DNA from: Bacillus sp. F19
GTDB lineage: Bacteria; Bacillota; Bacilli; Bacillales; Bacillaceae
NCBI GenBank assembly: GCA_023823795.1
Contig: CP085710.1
Location: forward strand, 4,056,001 to 4,120,000
DNA: 64,000 nt
Direction: 5' to 3'
The notes under the pieces are model-generated. The model did not search any database and was not told the DNA's origin. It saw only the letters and a program-made list of their open reading frames with translations. Made by a program: the position numbers and the translations under genes. This document shows positions 16,065-25,203 of the stretch, in pieces. The first letter of the stretch is position 1; each line of letters begins with the position of its first letter.

Positions 16065-16916
16065 TTATGGAAACACCACAGTCTTGTTTTCATAAACAAG
16101 CACTTTATCATCTAAATGCCAGCCTACCGCTCTTGAAAGAACAAGCTTCTCGACATCTCTTCCAATTCTCTTTAAATCCTTAATCTGATAACGATGACTG
16201 ACACGCTCGACATCCTGTTCGATAATTGGACCCTGATCAAGCTCTTCTGTTACATAGTGCGCAGTAGCACCGATGATTTTCACACCGCGGTTATATGCCT
16301 GATTATACGGTTTCCCGCCGACGAATGCAGGAAGAAACGAATGATGAATATTGATGATTTGATTTTTATACTGCTCAATCATAACAGGCGGTATGATTTG
16401 CATGTAACGCGCAAGCACAACTGTATCCACATTGGCTTCTTCTAGTAATGAAAGATGGCGTTTAGCCGCTTCCTCCCTTGTATCCTTTGTTGCAGGTACA
16501 TGATGATACGGAATGCCGTATAGCTTCACAATTTCTCTCATATCATCATGGTTGCTGACTACCATTGAGATTTCCGCAGACAGCTCTCCAAGCCGGAAAC
16601 GCTGAAGAAGATCCTGCAGACAATGATCTTCTTTAGAAACAAAAATGGCAATTTTCTTTTTATCGCTGGCACAGGACATGCGCCATTTTATATGAAACGG
16701 TTCTGCTTTTTTTTCAAATCGGGTTCTGATCTCCTCAATCTTATCTTCAATCCCAAGCAGCTGAAATTCGATTCTCATAAAAAACAGGCCGCCTACAGGA
16801 TCTGTTGAATGCTGATCCGAATGAATAATATTGGCTCCCTCATCTGCCAAAAAATGTGAGACCGCAGCCACAATTCCAGGCCGGTCCTCACATGAAATCA
16901 ATAATCTTCCTATCAT
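16065..16916 (-). CDS. purU: Formyltetrahydrofolate deformylase
   Basis: 283 residues. An N-terminal ACT domain (RLLISCEDRPGIVAAVSHFL) is followed by the formyl-transferase fold with the family motifs INIHHSFLPAF, GGKPYNQAY and GATAHYVTEELDQGPII; the catalytic asparagine/histidine/aspartate are present. PurU releases formate from 10-formyl-THF, balancing one-carbon units for purine synthesis. A taggaggg site fixes the ATG at 16916. It is somewhat shorter at the N-terminus than the B. subtilis protein but complete in its domains. Confidence 0.93.
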   Translation of the reverse strand: MIGRLLISCEDRPGIVAAVSHFLADEGANIIHSDQHSTDPVGGLFFMRIEFQLLGIEDKIEEIRTRFEKKAEPFHIKWRMSCASDKKKIAIFVSKEDHCLQDLLQRFRLGELSAEISMVVSNHDDMREIVKLYGIPYHHVPATKDTREEAAKRHLSLLEEANVDTVVLARYMQIIPPVMIEQYKNQIINIHHSFLPAFVGGKPYNQAYNRGVKIIGATAHYVTEELDQGPIIEQDVERVSHRYQIKDLKRIGRDVEKLVLSRAVGWHLDDKVLVYENKTVVFP

Positions 16917-17042
16917 GAATAAACCCTCCTAAGTCCGTATGTTTCTCTAGAGCGGACATCTGTTTAAGCAATGAAAACAGTATAACGAAGTGGATATCGA
17001 TTCGCAACAGATTCTTTTTAAGTTTTCTTTCACGTTCACAAT

Positions 17043-17076
17043 AAAAAGAAGCACTGCGCTAAGTGCAGTGCTTCTC
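17043..17076 (-). terminator. Terminator of luxS
   Basis: GAAGCACTGC / GCAGTGCTTC stem with a 7-base loop and a T run on the minus strand, just after the luxS stop. Confidence 0.88.
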
Positions 17077-17084
17077 TAAAAAAA

Positions 17085-17558
17085 TTATCCAAAAACTTTT
17101 GCAAGCTCTTTTTTATCCTGATCAAGCCAGAAGCGCATCAAGCGCTTTGCTCCTTCTAAATCGTGAAGCTTCGCCTGTCCGCATTGCTTTTCATTAGCAG
17201 CTGGAATTTCTGTAATTTCTATTGCATCTTTCAGCGTGTCGTCTAAAAGATCAATAATCTCTTCTACTGTCGGTTCCCCGCTGACTACTAAATAATAACC
17301 AGTCTGGCAGCCCATTGGAGAAATGTCGATAATGTCAAAATGATCGTATTTCTCTGAATGTGTGCGAATATTAAACGCAAGTAAATGCTCTAAAGTGTGA
17401 ATCACATCCGGCTTCATGGACTGCTTGTTCGGCTGACAGAAACGGATATCAAATTTATTGACAAGACCGTCGCTTCCTACTTTGTGAACGCCGCAATGTC
17501 TTACATACGGTGCTTTTACTGCATTATGGTCAAGGTCAAAGCTTTCTACTGATGGCAT
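17085..17558 (-). CDS. luxS: S-ribosylhomocysteine lyase LuxS
   Basis: 157 residues, the same length as in B. subtilis. The metal ligands H54 and H58 (HTLEHLLAF) and C126 ([11 protein letters not shown]) and the catalytic C83 (PMGCQTG) are all present. LuxS cleaves S-ribosylhomocysteine to homocysteine and the autoinducer-2 precursor in the activated methyl cycle. The start at 17558 follows ggag; an in-frame ATG lies one codon upstream. Monocistronic, in the conserved position between dps and ytjA. Confidence 0.97.
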   Translation of the reverse strand: MPSVESFDLDHNAVKAPYVRHCGVHKVGSDGLVNKFDIRFCQPNKQSMKPDVIHTLEHLLAFNIRTHSEKYDHFDIIDISPMGCQTGYYLVVSGEPTVEEIIDLLDDTLKDAIEITEIPAANEKQCGQAKLHDLEGAKRLMRFWLDQDKKELAKVFG

Positions 17559-17701
17559 CATTACCACTCCTTTTTAAAACTTCTCTTTCCATCATACAAT
17601 TAATTCCGATAAAATTCATCTATTTTCTCCGAATTAATTCTTCCAATTTTAACTTCTTCTCTTCTTGCAGTATACTTAAGGCATAAGAAGAGGTGACATT
17701 T

Positions 17702-17932
17702 ATGAAACAGCTATTCATTGCACTTATACGTTTTTACCAAAAATTTATTTCTCCGCTGAAGCCGCCGTCCTGCCGGTTTTATCCGACATGTTCTCATTAC
17801 GGCCTGGAATCAGTTAAGAGATTCGGCGCACTTAAAGGCGGATATTTGACCGTTAAGCGGATCTTGAAATGCCAGCCCTTTCATCCGGGAGGATTTGACC
17901 CTGTACCTGAAAAAAAGAATCAGTCCAGATAG
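17702..17932 (+). CDS. yidD: Membrane protein insertion efficiency factor YidD
   Basis: 76 residues. The family core [25 protein letters not shown], with paired cysteines, then [18 protein letters not shown] is complete. YidD is a small amphipathic protein at the inner face of the membrane that helps YidC-type insertases. The ATG at 17702 follows gaggtg; the longer frame adds three residues without support. It corresponds to B. subtilis ytjA, and its last 13 bp overlap the converging ytiB. Confidence 0.93.
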   Translation: MKQLFIALIRFYQKFISPLKPPSCRFYPTCSHYGLESVKRFGALKGGYLTVKRILKCQPFHPGGFDPVPEKKNQSR

Positions 17933-18483
17933 CCGTCTGCTACAAGGTCCAATTTTCCTGTGGACGGGTCGATGATCAATCCATGAACAGGTACATCATT
18001 TGGAAGCAGTGGATGGTTGCGAATAACGCTCACACTATGTTTTACACTTTCTTCAACGTTATCAAACCCTTTTAGCCATTCTTCTAAATGAATGCCTGAA
18101 TAATTCAGGGTGTCAATTTTATCCTGGGAGATTCCGCGTTTCATGGCTTTCTCAAGAAAAGAAGCCGGATTAAGGCTGCTCATTCCGCAATCATAGTGGC
18201 CGACTACACATACTTCATCTGCCCCAAGTTCCATGACCGCTACCAGAATACTTCTCATGATGCTGCCGAAAGGATGAGCTACAATCGCACCGGCACTTTT
18301 CACAATTTTAACATCGCCATTTTTTATATTCATGGCCTGAGGAAGCAATTCTACTAGCCGAGTATCCATACAGGATAGAATAACCAGCTTTTTGTCAGGA
18401 AATTTGGTGGTCTGGAACTTTTCATAGTCGCGTTTCTCTACAAACTGGGTGTTATGCTCAATAATTTCATCTAACAATCTCAT
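17920..18483 (-). CDS. ytiB: Beta-class carbonic anhydrase YtiB
   Basis: 187 residues. The zinc ligands C38 (LSCMDTR), H96 and C99 (VVGHYDCG) and the D40-R42 dyad of beta carbonic anhydrases are present. It interconverts CO2 and bicarbonate in the cytosol. It lies between yidD and zagA in the B. subtilis order. The 130-bp divergent region before zagA contains a Zur-like box, but that is nearer to zagA; whether ytiB responds to zinc is open. Confidence 0.92.
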   Translation of the reverse strand: MRLLDEIIEHNTQFVEKRDYEKFQTTKFPDKKLVILSCMDTRLVELLPQAMNIKNGDVKIVKSAGAIVAHPFGSIMRSILVAVMELGADEVCVVGHYDCGMSSLNPASFLEKAMKRGISQDKIDTLNYSGIHLEEWLKGFDNVEESVKHSVSVIRNHPLLPNDVPVHGLIIDPSTGKLDLVADGYLD

Positions 18484-18569
18484 CTGCTATTCTCCTTATA
18501 AATCATTTTTTATTTAATATATCACAACACTTGTTTTTTAGGTTAGTTTTGCTATATGATGTATTTTAT

Positions 18570-18590
18570 AAATCGTAATCATTATTATTT
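18570..18590 (+). promoter_or_regulatory. Zur-like operator of zagA
   Basis: AAATCGTAAT-C-ATTATTATTT, near the Zur consensus, about 25 bp before the zagA start. Confidence 0.78.
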
Positions 18591-18613
18591 ATTTTATAAA
18601 GGAGGAATTTTTC

Positions 18614-19792
18614 ATGATAGACCAAATACCCGTCACCGTGCTGAGCGGATACTTAGGAGCAGGCAAGACAACCCTTTTAAAGCACATTCTTGAGAATAAA
18701 GAAGGCCGACGAATGGCGGTCATTGTAAACGATATGAGCGAAATTAATATAGATGCAAGCTTAATTAAACAGAATCCCATCAGCAGGACCGAAGAAAAAT
18801 TGGTTGAGATGCAAAATGGCTGCATTTGCTGTACCCTTCGCGAAGATTTAATGGTGGAGGTAGAGCGCCTTGTTAAGAATGGCGATATTGATTACATTGT
18901 GATCGAATCATCCGGCATCAGTGAGCCTGTGCCTGTAGCCCAAACATTTACGTATATTGATGAAGAAGTCGGCATTGATCTTTCGCAAACCTGCCGTTTG
19001 GATACAATGGTGACAGTTGTTGACGGCAATCGCTTCTGGGAAGACTTCTCCTCAGGCGAAAATCTTCTTGACCGCAAGCATGGAACAGATGAAAACGACA
19101 CTAGAGAAGTGATTGATTTGTTAATTGATCAAATTGAATTTGCCAATGTGCTTTTATTGAACAAAACCGACCTTTTAAACGAAGAAGACATTGATGAATT
19201 GTATGGGGTTCTAAGGAAACTGAATCCGGATGCCAAGATCCTGAAAACAGCATTCAGCAAAGTACCCGTATCAGAAATACTTAACACAAAGAGCTTTGAT
19301 TTTGAAGAAGCAAGTCAATCTGCGGGTTGGATAAAGGAATTAAATGAAGAGCATACCCCTGAAACAGAAGAGTATGGAATTTCTTCCTTTGTCTACAGAA
19401 GACAAAAGCCCTTTCACCCTGAGCGCTTTATGAACTGGCTTGAAAATTGGCCTGCTGATGTTATTCGGGCAAAAGGATTTTTCTGGACCGCCACTAGAAA
19501 TGACACGACAGGGCTTCTTTCACAGGCTGGTACGTCCATCATGATTCAAGGTGCAGGAGTATGGGTTGCCTCTTACTCAGAAGAAGAACAAAAACAAACG
19601 TTGACAGAAGAACCTGAACTGCTTGAACGCTGGGATGAAACATTTGGAGACCGCATGACTGAACTCGTTTTTATCGGAATTGATCTTTCAAAAGATGAAG
19701 TAGAGACCTCGCTTGACGGCTGTCTTCTGACGGATGAAGAAATGGCATCAGATTGGTCTGAATTAAAAGATCCACTGCCTGCCTTTTCATAA
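18614..19792 (+). CDS. zagA: Zinc-trafficking GTPase ZagA/YciC (COG0523)
   Basis: 392 residues. It has the G1 loop GYLGAGKTT (12-20), the metal-binding CxCC motif GCICC (C70, C72, C73), a G3-like ESSG and the G4 NKTD, then the CobW C-terminal domain. The length and the ERWDETFGDR end match B. subtilis YciC, now ZagA, a Zur-controlled GTPase metallochaperone reported to sustain FolE activity in zinc shortage. An aaaggagg site and a Zur box precede it. It sits in the same neighbourhood as folE2, znuA and the alternative ribosomal proteins. Confidence 0.92.
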   Translation: MIDQIPVTVLSGYLGAGKTTLLKHILENKEGRRMAVIVNDMSEINIDASLIKQNPISRTEEKLVEMQNGCICCTLREDLMVEVERLVKNGDIDYIVIESSGISEPVPVAQTFTYIDEEVGIDLSQTCRLDTMVTVVDGNRFWEDFSSGENLLDRKHGTDENDTREVIDLLIDQIEFANVLLLNKTDLLNEEDIDELYGVLRKLNPDAKILKTAFSKVPVSEILNTKSFDFEEASQSAGWIKELNEEHTPETEEYGISSFVYRRQKPFHPERFMNWLENWPADVIRAKGFFWTATRNDTTGLLSQAGTSIMIQGAGVWVASYSEEEQKQTLTEEPELLERWDETFGDRMTELVFIGIDLSKDEVETSLDGCLLTDEEMASDWSELKDPLPAFS

Positions 19793-19838
19793 TTATTTGA
19801 ATCCTTTTTCTTTTTCGCTCTGAATTTTTCCGATTCTC

Positions 19839-19859
19839 AAATCGTAAGTATTACGATAT
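19839..19859 (+). promoter_or_regulatory. Zur-like operator of znuA
   Basis: AAATCGTAA-GT-ATTACGATAT: nearly a perfect palindrome and the best Zur box of the window, about 55 bp upstream of znuA. Confidence 0.85.
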
Positions 19860-19914
19860 AATGTGAAAGGACATATTGAAATTAACTTAATACCACATAT
19901 ATAAGGAGTAAATG

Positions 19915-20952
19915 ATGAAAAAAACAGGACTGACAATGGCACTTGCGCTAATGCTTGGAACAGCACTTGCAGGGTGTGCAGATAATGATCAAAATGCAAA
20001 GGATAACGGTGAAGACAAGCTGAAGATTTATACAACCATCTTCCCTGTTCAGGACTTTACAAAGAAAATTGGCGGTGATGCTGTTGAAGTCGAAAGCATC
20101 TATCCCGCAAATGCAGATGCACATACATTTGAACCATCTACAAAAGATATGGTAGCTATCGCAGAGGGAGACGCATTTATTTATTCAGGCGTTGGTCTAG
20201 AAGGCTTCGCTGAAAAAGCAACCAAAACCCTAAAGTCTGAAAAAGTAAAAATCATTAAAGCAGGTAATGGCATTGAGCTTGCTGATGCTTCCCATGATGA
20301 TGAAAATCATGAGGAGCATGCAGAAGAGGAAGGTCATGATGAGCACGCTGATGAAAAAAATCATACTGACCATGCTGATGAGGAAAGCCATGATGAGCAC
20401 GCTGATGGTGATGCTCATGATCACGGAGATAAGGATCCGCATATTTGGCTGGATCCTGCCCTCTCTATTCAAATGGCTGAAAACATTAAAAATGGCTTAA
20501 TTGAGCTTCAGCCAGATTCTAAAGATAAGTTTGAAAAGAATTTTGAAACACTAAAATCAGATTTAGAAAAATTGGATGCAGATTATAAAGAAACAATCGA
20601 TGCCGCAGACAAAAAAGAAATTTTGGTATCACATGCCGCATACGGCTACTGGGAGGAGCGCTACGGCATTCAACAAATCAGCGTTCTCGGGTTATCGCCA
20701 ACTCAGGAGCCATCACAAAAGCAGCTTCAATCCATTATTGAAACGGCAAAAGAACATCATATTAAATATATTATTTTTGAAAACAACGTAAAAAGCAAAA
20801 TCGCAGATATCGTAAAGACAGAAATTGGAGCGGAGAGCCTGACCCTGACTAATCTTGAGTCAATCTCTGAAGAAGATGCCAAAAACAATGAGGACTACTT
20901 CAGTTTAATGGAACGAAATTTGGAAACACTTAGAACAGCATTATCGAAGTAA
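19915..20952 (+). CDS. znuA: Zinc ABC transporter substrate-binding lipoprotein ZnuA
   Basis: 345 residues. A signal peptide ends in the lipobox LAGC (C21). This cluster A-I metal receptor has the ligand region ADAHTFEPS, a long His/Asp/Glu-rich loop (about 120-175, repeated DEHAD units), then DPHIWLDP and VSHAAYGYW. The His-rich loop is typical of zinc rather than manganese receptors. The second ATG (19915) is better spaced from aaggag than 19912. No znuB or znuC lies beside it, so it must use a permease encoded elsewhere. Preceded by a Zur box and followed by a terminator. Confidence 0.93.
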   Translation: MKKTGLTMALALMLGTALAGCADNDQNAKDNGEDKLKIYTTIFPVQDFTKKIGGDAVEVESIYPANADAHTFEPSTKDMVAIAEGDAFIYSGVGLEGFAEKATKTLKSEKVKIIKAGNGIELADASHDDENHEEHAEEEGHDEHADEKNHTDHADEESHDEHADGDAHDHGDKDPHIWLDPALSIQMAENIKNGLIELQPDSKDKFEKNFETLKSDLEKLDADYKETIDAADKKEILVSHAAYGYWEERYGIQQISVLGLSPTQEPSQKQLQSIIETAKEHHIKYIIFENNVKSKIADIVKTEIGAESLTLTNLESISEEDAKNNEDYFSLMERNLETLRTALSK

Positions 20953-20956
20953 AAGG

Positions 20957-20990
20957 AACTACCGGCCTAGTTTAGCCGGTAGTTTTTATT
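20957..20990 (+). terminator. Terminator of znuA
   Basis: AACTACCGGC / GCCGGTAGTT with T tail, after the znuA stop codon. Confidence 0.9.
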
Positions 20991-21002
20991 TGGATATTTT
21001 TA

Positions 21003-21935
21003 CTAAAAAGACTGATTAAATGAAGTTCTGATCTCTTCAGTATTCAAATTCTGTCCGATCAAAATCAAGACCGTTTTTTCTGTATCTACTTTAGTATCTG
21101 AAAGAACGGCTTTTTTTGCAGCGAACTGCATTTCCCGAGGCTCACTTTCTCCCTCTATGAGCAGATAGCCTTTTGCACGGATCAGTCCATTTATTCCTTT
21201 CAGCCATGTTTCAAGCTTTTTCAGCCGAACAGCTGGAAGGGCTGTTATTTTTACGGTTCCTATAGAATGATGATGGTGATGATGGTGATGATGCCCTGCT
21301 TCATCTGTCAGGGTTACAAGACTTTGCCTTTGCTCAGCAAGCTTTTCAAATGGAACATCCCCGTATGAGGCTGCAAGAACTTCAACACTTGGAGAGATCG
21401 CTTTTTCAATTTTATGTCTGACTTTTTTTTGTTCTTTTTCATTAACAATGTCTATTTTATTAAGAATGATAAAATCTGATGAAATAATTTGTTCTTTTAA
21501 AAGAGACCGGATTTCCTTAGAGCTTGCAAACATGCTTTGATAATCAAGATAGTGGCTTGTATCAACAATTCCGATCATTGACATAAGTTTAAATTCCTCA
21601 ATCAGTTCCGGAGACAGCAGGATATCTTTTATCTCCAATGGATTAGCTACTCCCGTTCCCTCAATTAAAAGCACATCAACTTCTTCGCCTTCTAAGAAGC
21701 CTTTGAGTGTAGTTACGAGGTCAGCCTGAATGGTACAGCAAATGCATCCATTTAAAAGTTCATGAACGTTTTGATCCTCAAATAAATGCTTTTCAACATT
21801 TTCATCGCCAAGTTCATTTAAAATAATGCCGACTTGTTTTCCTCTCTTTTTAAACTCATCGGCCATCTTGCCTAAAACTGTCGTTTTTCCGCTGCCTAAA
21901 AAACCGCTGATGGTATATACAGGTATTCTTTTCAT
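21003..21935 (-). CDS. Second COG0523/CobW-type GTPase with polyhistidine tract
   Basis: 310 residues. G1 loop SGFLGSGKTT, metal motif GCICC (C64, C66, C67), IEGTG, and NKID. A run of nine histidines (about 219-227, GH9SIG) precedes a short CobW C-terminal domain. It is a different subfamily from zagA and is shorter. The ATG at 21935 is well spaced from gaggagg. It lies 91 bp downstream of rpmE2 on the same strand and is probably read from the same Zur-controlled promoter. Likely a metal-loading GTPase; its client is unknown. Confidence 0.88.
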   Translation of the reverse strand: MKRIPVYTISGFLGSGKTTVLGKMADEFKKRGKQVGIILNELGDENVEKHLFEDQNVHELLNGCICCTIQADLVTTLKGFLEGEEVDVLLIEGTGVANPLEIKDILLSPELIEEFKLMSMIGIVDTSHYLDYQSMFASSKEIRSLLKEQIISSDFIILNKIDIVNEKEQKKVRHKIEKAISPSVEVLAASYGDVPFEKLAEQRQSLVTLTDEAGHHHHHHHHHSIGTVKITALPAVRLKKLETWLKGINGLIRAKGYLLIEGESEPREMQFAAKKAVLSDTKVDTEKTVLILIGQNLNTEEIRTSFNQSF

Positions 21936-21980
21936 GTTCATGCCTCCTCTATATGTAAGAGTATCAAGTTTTGCAGTCAT

Positions 21981-22014
21981 AAAAAAGATGCCCGTGAACA
22001 ATTTGTTCCCAGGC
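21981..22014 (-). terminator. Hairpin between rpmE2 and the COG0523 gene
   Basis: GCCTGGGAACAA / TTGTTCACGGGC (one mismatch, one G-T) followed by ATCTTTTTT. It may act as a partial terminator, lowering expression of the downstream gene. Confidence 0.65.
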
Positions 22015-22026
22015 CCCTTTGATGGA

Positions 22027-22269
22027 TTACATATTGTATTTTTTCTTAAAGCGCTCTGCGCGTCCATCGCGGTCTGCGAATTTTTGACGGCCTGTGTAGA
22101 ATGGATGCGTATCTGAGCTTACTTCTATTTTAATAAGAGGATAGGTATTGCCATCTTCCCATTCTGTTGTTTCGTTTGATTTCATTGTTGATCCGCTCAA
22201 GAATTTAAACCCGCTGTTTGTGTCCATATAAACAACTTTATGATAATCCGGATGGATTCCTTGTTTCAT
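22027..22269 (-). CDS. rpmE2: Ribosomal protein L31 type B (zinc-free)
   Basis: 80 residues. Starts [16 protein letters not shown] and ends [12 protein letters not shown], with [11 protein letters not shown] in between. It lacks the CxxC zinc site of L31 type A. In B. subtilis (YtiA) it displaces zinc-bearing L31 when Zur is relieved, freeing zinc from ribosomes. The start follows a gggagtg site; a Zur-like box is 17 bp further upstream. Probably the first gene of a unit with the COG0523 GTPase. Confidence 0.95.
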   Translation of the reverse strand: MKQGIHPDYHKVVYMDTNSGFKFLSGSTMKSNETTEWEDGNTYPLIKIEVSSDTHPFYTGRQKFADRDGRAERFKKKYNM

Positions 22270-22285
22270 TGTAAAAGCACTCCCT

Positions 22286-22306
22286 TAATCGTAATTATTA
22301 CGTTTT
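22286..22306 (-). promoter_or_regulatory. Zur-like operator of rpmE2
   Basis: TAATCGTAAT-T-ATTACGTTTTA: core TCGTAATTATTACG matches the Zur consensus almost fully. Confidence 0.85.
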
Positions 22307-22476
22307 ATATATTACATGGTTTGTCCTTGTTTGTCAATGTAAGTGAATTGCTTAGAATTCGATTCTATAAGTAAACTTAGAAATAAATGCGTCCCATTTT
22401 TACCGCATATTTCCTGAAATAATGAAGACAATAAGGGAAGATTATTACAACCTTGGGAAAGAAAGGCGGAAAAAAG

Positions 22477-23832
22477 ATGGATGATCTTGTATTAGCCAGA
22501 TCCTTGTTTGGGACGACAATGGGCTTTCATATAATCTTTGCATCACTTGGAGTAGGTCTTCCTCTCATGATTCTGATTGCAGAGCTTCTTTTTCAAAAAA
22601 CAAAGGATCATGATTATGCGGTCATGGCGAAAAGATGGACAAAAGGTCAGGCGGTGCTCCTTGGTGTTGCCATTCCTACCGGGACGATCGCCGGTGTTCA
22701 GCTTGCTTTGTTATGGCCGGGCTTTATGGAGGTTATCGGACGTGTAATGGCGCTGCCTTTTCAAATAGAAATCTATGCTTTCTTTGTGGAAGCCTTATTT
22801 ATGTCTATTTATGTTTATGCAGCCGACAGAATCTCGCCGCGAATGAGAATTGTCAGTGTTTCTCTTGTCTTGTTCGGAGCCGCAGCCTCAGCGATCTTAA
22901 TTACAAATGTTCATGCATTTGAAGGCACTCCAGCTGGTTTCAGGATTGAAAATGGGGAAATTGTTGATGTTGATCCATGGGCAGCCTTTTTCAATCCCAG
23001 CTTTATTGTCACAGCAGGACATGTTGTTGTTTCAGCGTTTATGACCGGTGCATTTGTTATTGCTTCTATTTCTGCTTATAAAATGCTGAGAAATTTAAAA
23101 AACGACCGCCTTTACCGCTTTCATCGCAAAGCGTTAATGATGGGCCTGGTTGTGGGGGGAATATTCTCATTTATAACAGCATTGAACGGGCATGAATCAG
23201 CGCAAATGCTCCATGAATATCAGCCTGAAAAGCTCGCCGCTGCCGAAGGTTTATTTGAAACTCAAAGATATGCTCCCCTTGCAATTGGGGGTTTTACGGA
23301 CCGGGAAACTCAGGAGGTTAAATGGGCCATTGAAATTCCGTGGGCTCTGAGCTTTTTAGCTGACAACAGCTTTAAAACCGAGGTTATTGGCTTGAATGAT
23401 TTTCCTGAGGAATATTGGCCGCCGCTGTTTGTACATACGCTCTTTAATGCAATGGTTGGAATTGGCAGTCTGCTGATTTTCCTGTCACTTATCGGATTCT
23501 TCTGGTACAAGATATTAAAGCGACCTCATTTTCCTAAATGGATGCTTGTCTTATTTGTGCCTTCAGGGATCCTTTCCGTGCTAGCTATTGAGTTCGGCTG
23601 GATTTTCGCCTGCACGGGAAGACAGCCGTGGGTCATTTATCGTTTGCTGAAAACAGAGGATGTCGTGACAGCCTCTGGCCAAATTGGAACACTTTTTATT
23701 CTTTTCACATTGGTTTATGCGATATTAGGGCTCGCTGTTATTCTTGTTCTTGTCTATTACTTCAAACGAAATCCAGTTGAAAAAGAACTTGATAAGCCGG
23801 CGGGTGATGGTGATGGCGTCAGTGTTTATTAA
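22477..23832 (+). CDS. ythA: Cytochrome bd-type quinol oxidase subunit I
   Basis: 451 residues with about nine membrane helices. It is a CydA-family subunit: the N-terminal heme b histidine lies in TTMGFHIIFASLG, and the Q-loop is short, as in cyanide-insensitive oxidases (CioA/YthA). A GRQPW motif near the C-terminus is typical. It oxidises menaquinol and reduces oxygen at the membrane. The ATG at 22477 is preferred over an upstream TTG. Position beside ytiA/rpmE2 matches B. subtilis ythA rather than cydA. Confidence 0.92.
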   Translation: MDDLVLARSLFGTTMGFHIIFASLGVGLPLMILIAELLFQKTKDHDYAVMAKRWTKGQAVLLGVAIPTGTIAGVQLALLWPGFMEVIGRVMALPFQIEIYAFFVEALFMSIYVYAADRISPRMRIVSVSLVLFGAAASAILITNVHAFEGTPAGFRIENGEIVDVDPWAAFFNPSFIVTAGHVVVSAFMTGAFVIASISAYKMLRNLKNDRLYRFHRKALMMGLVVGGIFSFITALNGHESAQMLHEYQPEKLAAAEGLFETQRYAPLAIGGFTDRETQEVKWAIEIPWALSFLADNSFKTEVIGLNDFPEEYWPPLFVHTLFNAMVGIGSLLIFLSLIGFFWYKILKRPHFPKWMLVLFVPSGILSVLAIEFGWIFACTGRQPWVIYRLLKTEDVVTASGQIGTLFILFTLVYAILGLAVILVLVYYFKRNPVEKELDKPAGDGDGVSVY

Positions 23833-23865
23833 AACGGCATTTACGGATATGGAGGCGTTACCGAA

Positions 23866-24909
23866 ATGATTACAACAGATGCACTGCTTGCCATTACACT
23901 TGTATGGGGCTTTGTTTTTATCTATGCTGTCATGGCGACAATGGATTTCGGAGCAGGCTTTTGGTCGATGATCTACATTAATAAAGAAAAGACGAATGCA
24001 ACCAATATCGCCAATCGTTATTTATCCCCTACTTGGGAAGTAACAAATGTCTTTATTGTAGCCATTGTCGTGGCACTGTTCAGCTTTTTTCCTGGAGCTA
24101 CATTTATTCTCGGAACTGTCTTGCTGATTCCAGGAAGCATCATTCTTCTGCTTCTGGCAATTCGAAGCGGATTCCTTGTGTTCTCCCATTACTCTAAAGG
24201 GTATGAAAAAGCACTTACTTATGTTTCCGGTATTTCCGGTTTCATTATTCCCGCTATTTTATTGCTGGTGCTGCCTATCACTCATGGCGGGTTTATTGAG
24301 GTAGTGAACGGTTCACATCAGCTTCAGCTCGATCAATTATTTACAAGTCCAAACGCCTATGCCTTCATCGGATTCGCGATTACAAGCACACTTTTTCTGT
24401 CATCGCTGCTGCTTTCTGATTACTCAAATGTGGCTAATGAACCGGAAGCTTATAAAGTTTACCGCCGTGATGCTCTTATCTTAGGACCGTTATCCATCGT
24501 AATGGGTTTTCTGATTATACTGACCCTTCGCACCGAAGCAAACTGGCTTTATACGAACATGATGAAATTTTTGCCTTTTCTGATTGGATCTGTTGCGATG
24601 TTTATGATTGCGGGCGGTGCTCTTTTCTTACCATCGCAAAAAGACAAAAGAACGCTTGGGAGACCAAGAATCGCGGTTGTTGCCGTAACCATTCAATATT
24701 TACTTGCAAGCTACGCATACGGGCGGGCACACTTGCCTTATATGTTGTACCCTGATGTTTCCATTCAGGATGGCTTTACTCATCCCAACACCTTCCATGC
24801 AGTGTTTATTACTTATATAGTTGGATTTTCCATTCTCTTTCCTGGATTCTTTTACTTCTGGCGCTTGTTTATGAAGGACAAACGGTATTTGAAGCAAAAT
24901 GAATCATGA
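23866..24909 (+). CDS. ythB: Cytochrome bd-type quinol oxidase subunit II
   Basis: 347 residues with about eight membrane helices. The CydB-family N-terminus is recognisable (FVFIYAVMATMDFGAGFW) and conserved charged residues follow in the first half. It starts 33 bp after ythA with a ggaggc site, forming a two-gene operon, and ends at a strong terminator. With YthA it forms a bd-type terminal oxidase distinct from CydAB; no CydCD assembly genes lie nearby. Confidence 0.92.
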   Translation: MITTDALLAITLVWGFVFIYAVMATMDFGAGFWSMIYINKEKTNATNIANRYLSPTWEVTNVFIVAIVVALFSFFPGATFILGTVLLIPGSIILLLLAIRSGFLVFSHYSKGYEKALTYVSGISGFIIPAILLLVLPITHGGFIEVVNGSHQLQLDQLFTSPNAYAFIGFAITSTLFLSSLLLSDYSNVANEPEAYKVYRRDALILGPLSIVMGFLIILTLRTEANWLYTNMMKFLPFLIGSVAMFMIAGGALFLPSQKDKRTLGRPRIAVVAVTIQYLLASYAYGRAHLPYMLYPDVSIQDGFTHPNTFHAVFITYIVGFSILFPGFFYFWRLFMKDKRYLKQNES

Positions 24910-24941
24910 AAAAACAAGGTGCAGCTGCACCTTGTTTTTTA
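24909..24941 (+). terminator. Terminator of ythAB
   Basis: AAAAACAAGGTGCAGCTGCACCTTGTTTTT is fully palindromic and ends in a T run; it overlaps the last base of the ythB stop codon. Confidence 0.9.
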
Positions 24942-25011
24942 AAATCCTGCGAATGAAAAAACACTTTACTAAGCAAAACTAACTGTTGAACCCTGAAGAA
25001 GGTATTGATGA

Positions 25012-25170
25012 ATGCCAAGAGAAGTAATGTGTGAAGTTAATAACTGTGAGTATTGGGGCAGGGGCAATCTGTGTACAGCAGATGCCATCTATGTAGTCAG
25101 CCATAAAGGAGATACTGCTTCCCGCAGCGAGGAAACAGACTGCAAAACCTTTAAACCTCATGATCTTTAA
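25012..25170 (+). CDS. Small cysteine-rich DUF1540 protein
   Basis: 52 residues: MPREVMCEVNNCEYWGRGN-LCTAD-IYVVSH...EETDCKTFKPHDL. Four cysteines in the DUF1540 arrangement (C7, C12, C21, C44) suggest a small metal-binding fold. Such proteins are common in Bacillus and Clostridia, often expressed in sporulation, with unknown role. A gaagaaggt ribosome site precedes the ATG and a strong terminator follows the stop, so it forms its own unit between ythB and mntD. Confidence 0.82.
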   Translation: MPREVMCEVNNCEYWGRGNLCTADAIYVVSHKGDTASRSEETDCKTFKPHDL

Positions 25171-25203
25171 GAAAAAGGGACAGCTTCACGCTGTCCTTTT
25201 TCT
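25171..25203 (+). terminator. Terminator of the DUF1540 gene
   Basis: GAAAAAGGGACAGC-ttcac-GCTGTCCTTTTTC, starting at the stop codon; T-rich on both strands, so it may also stop transcription from mntD. Confidence 0.9.
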
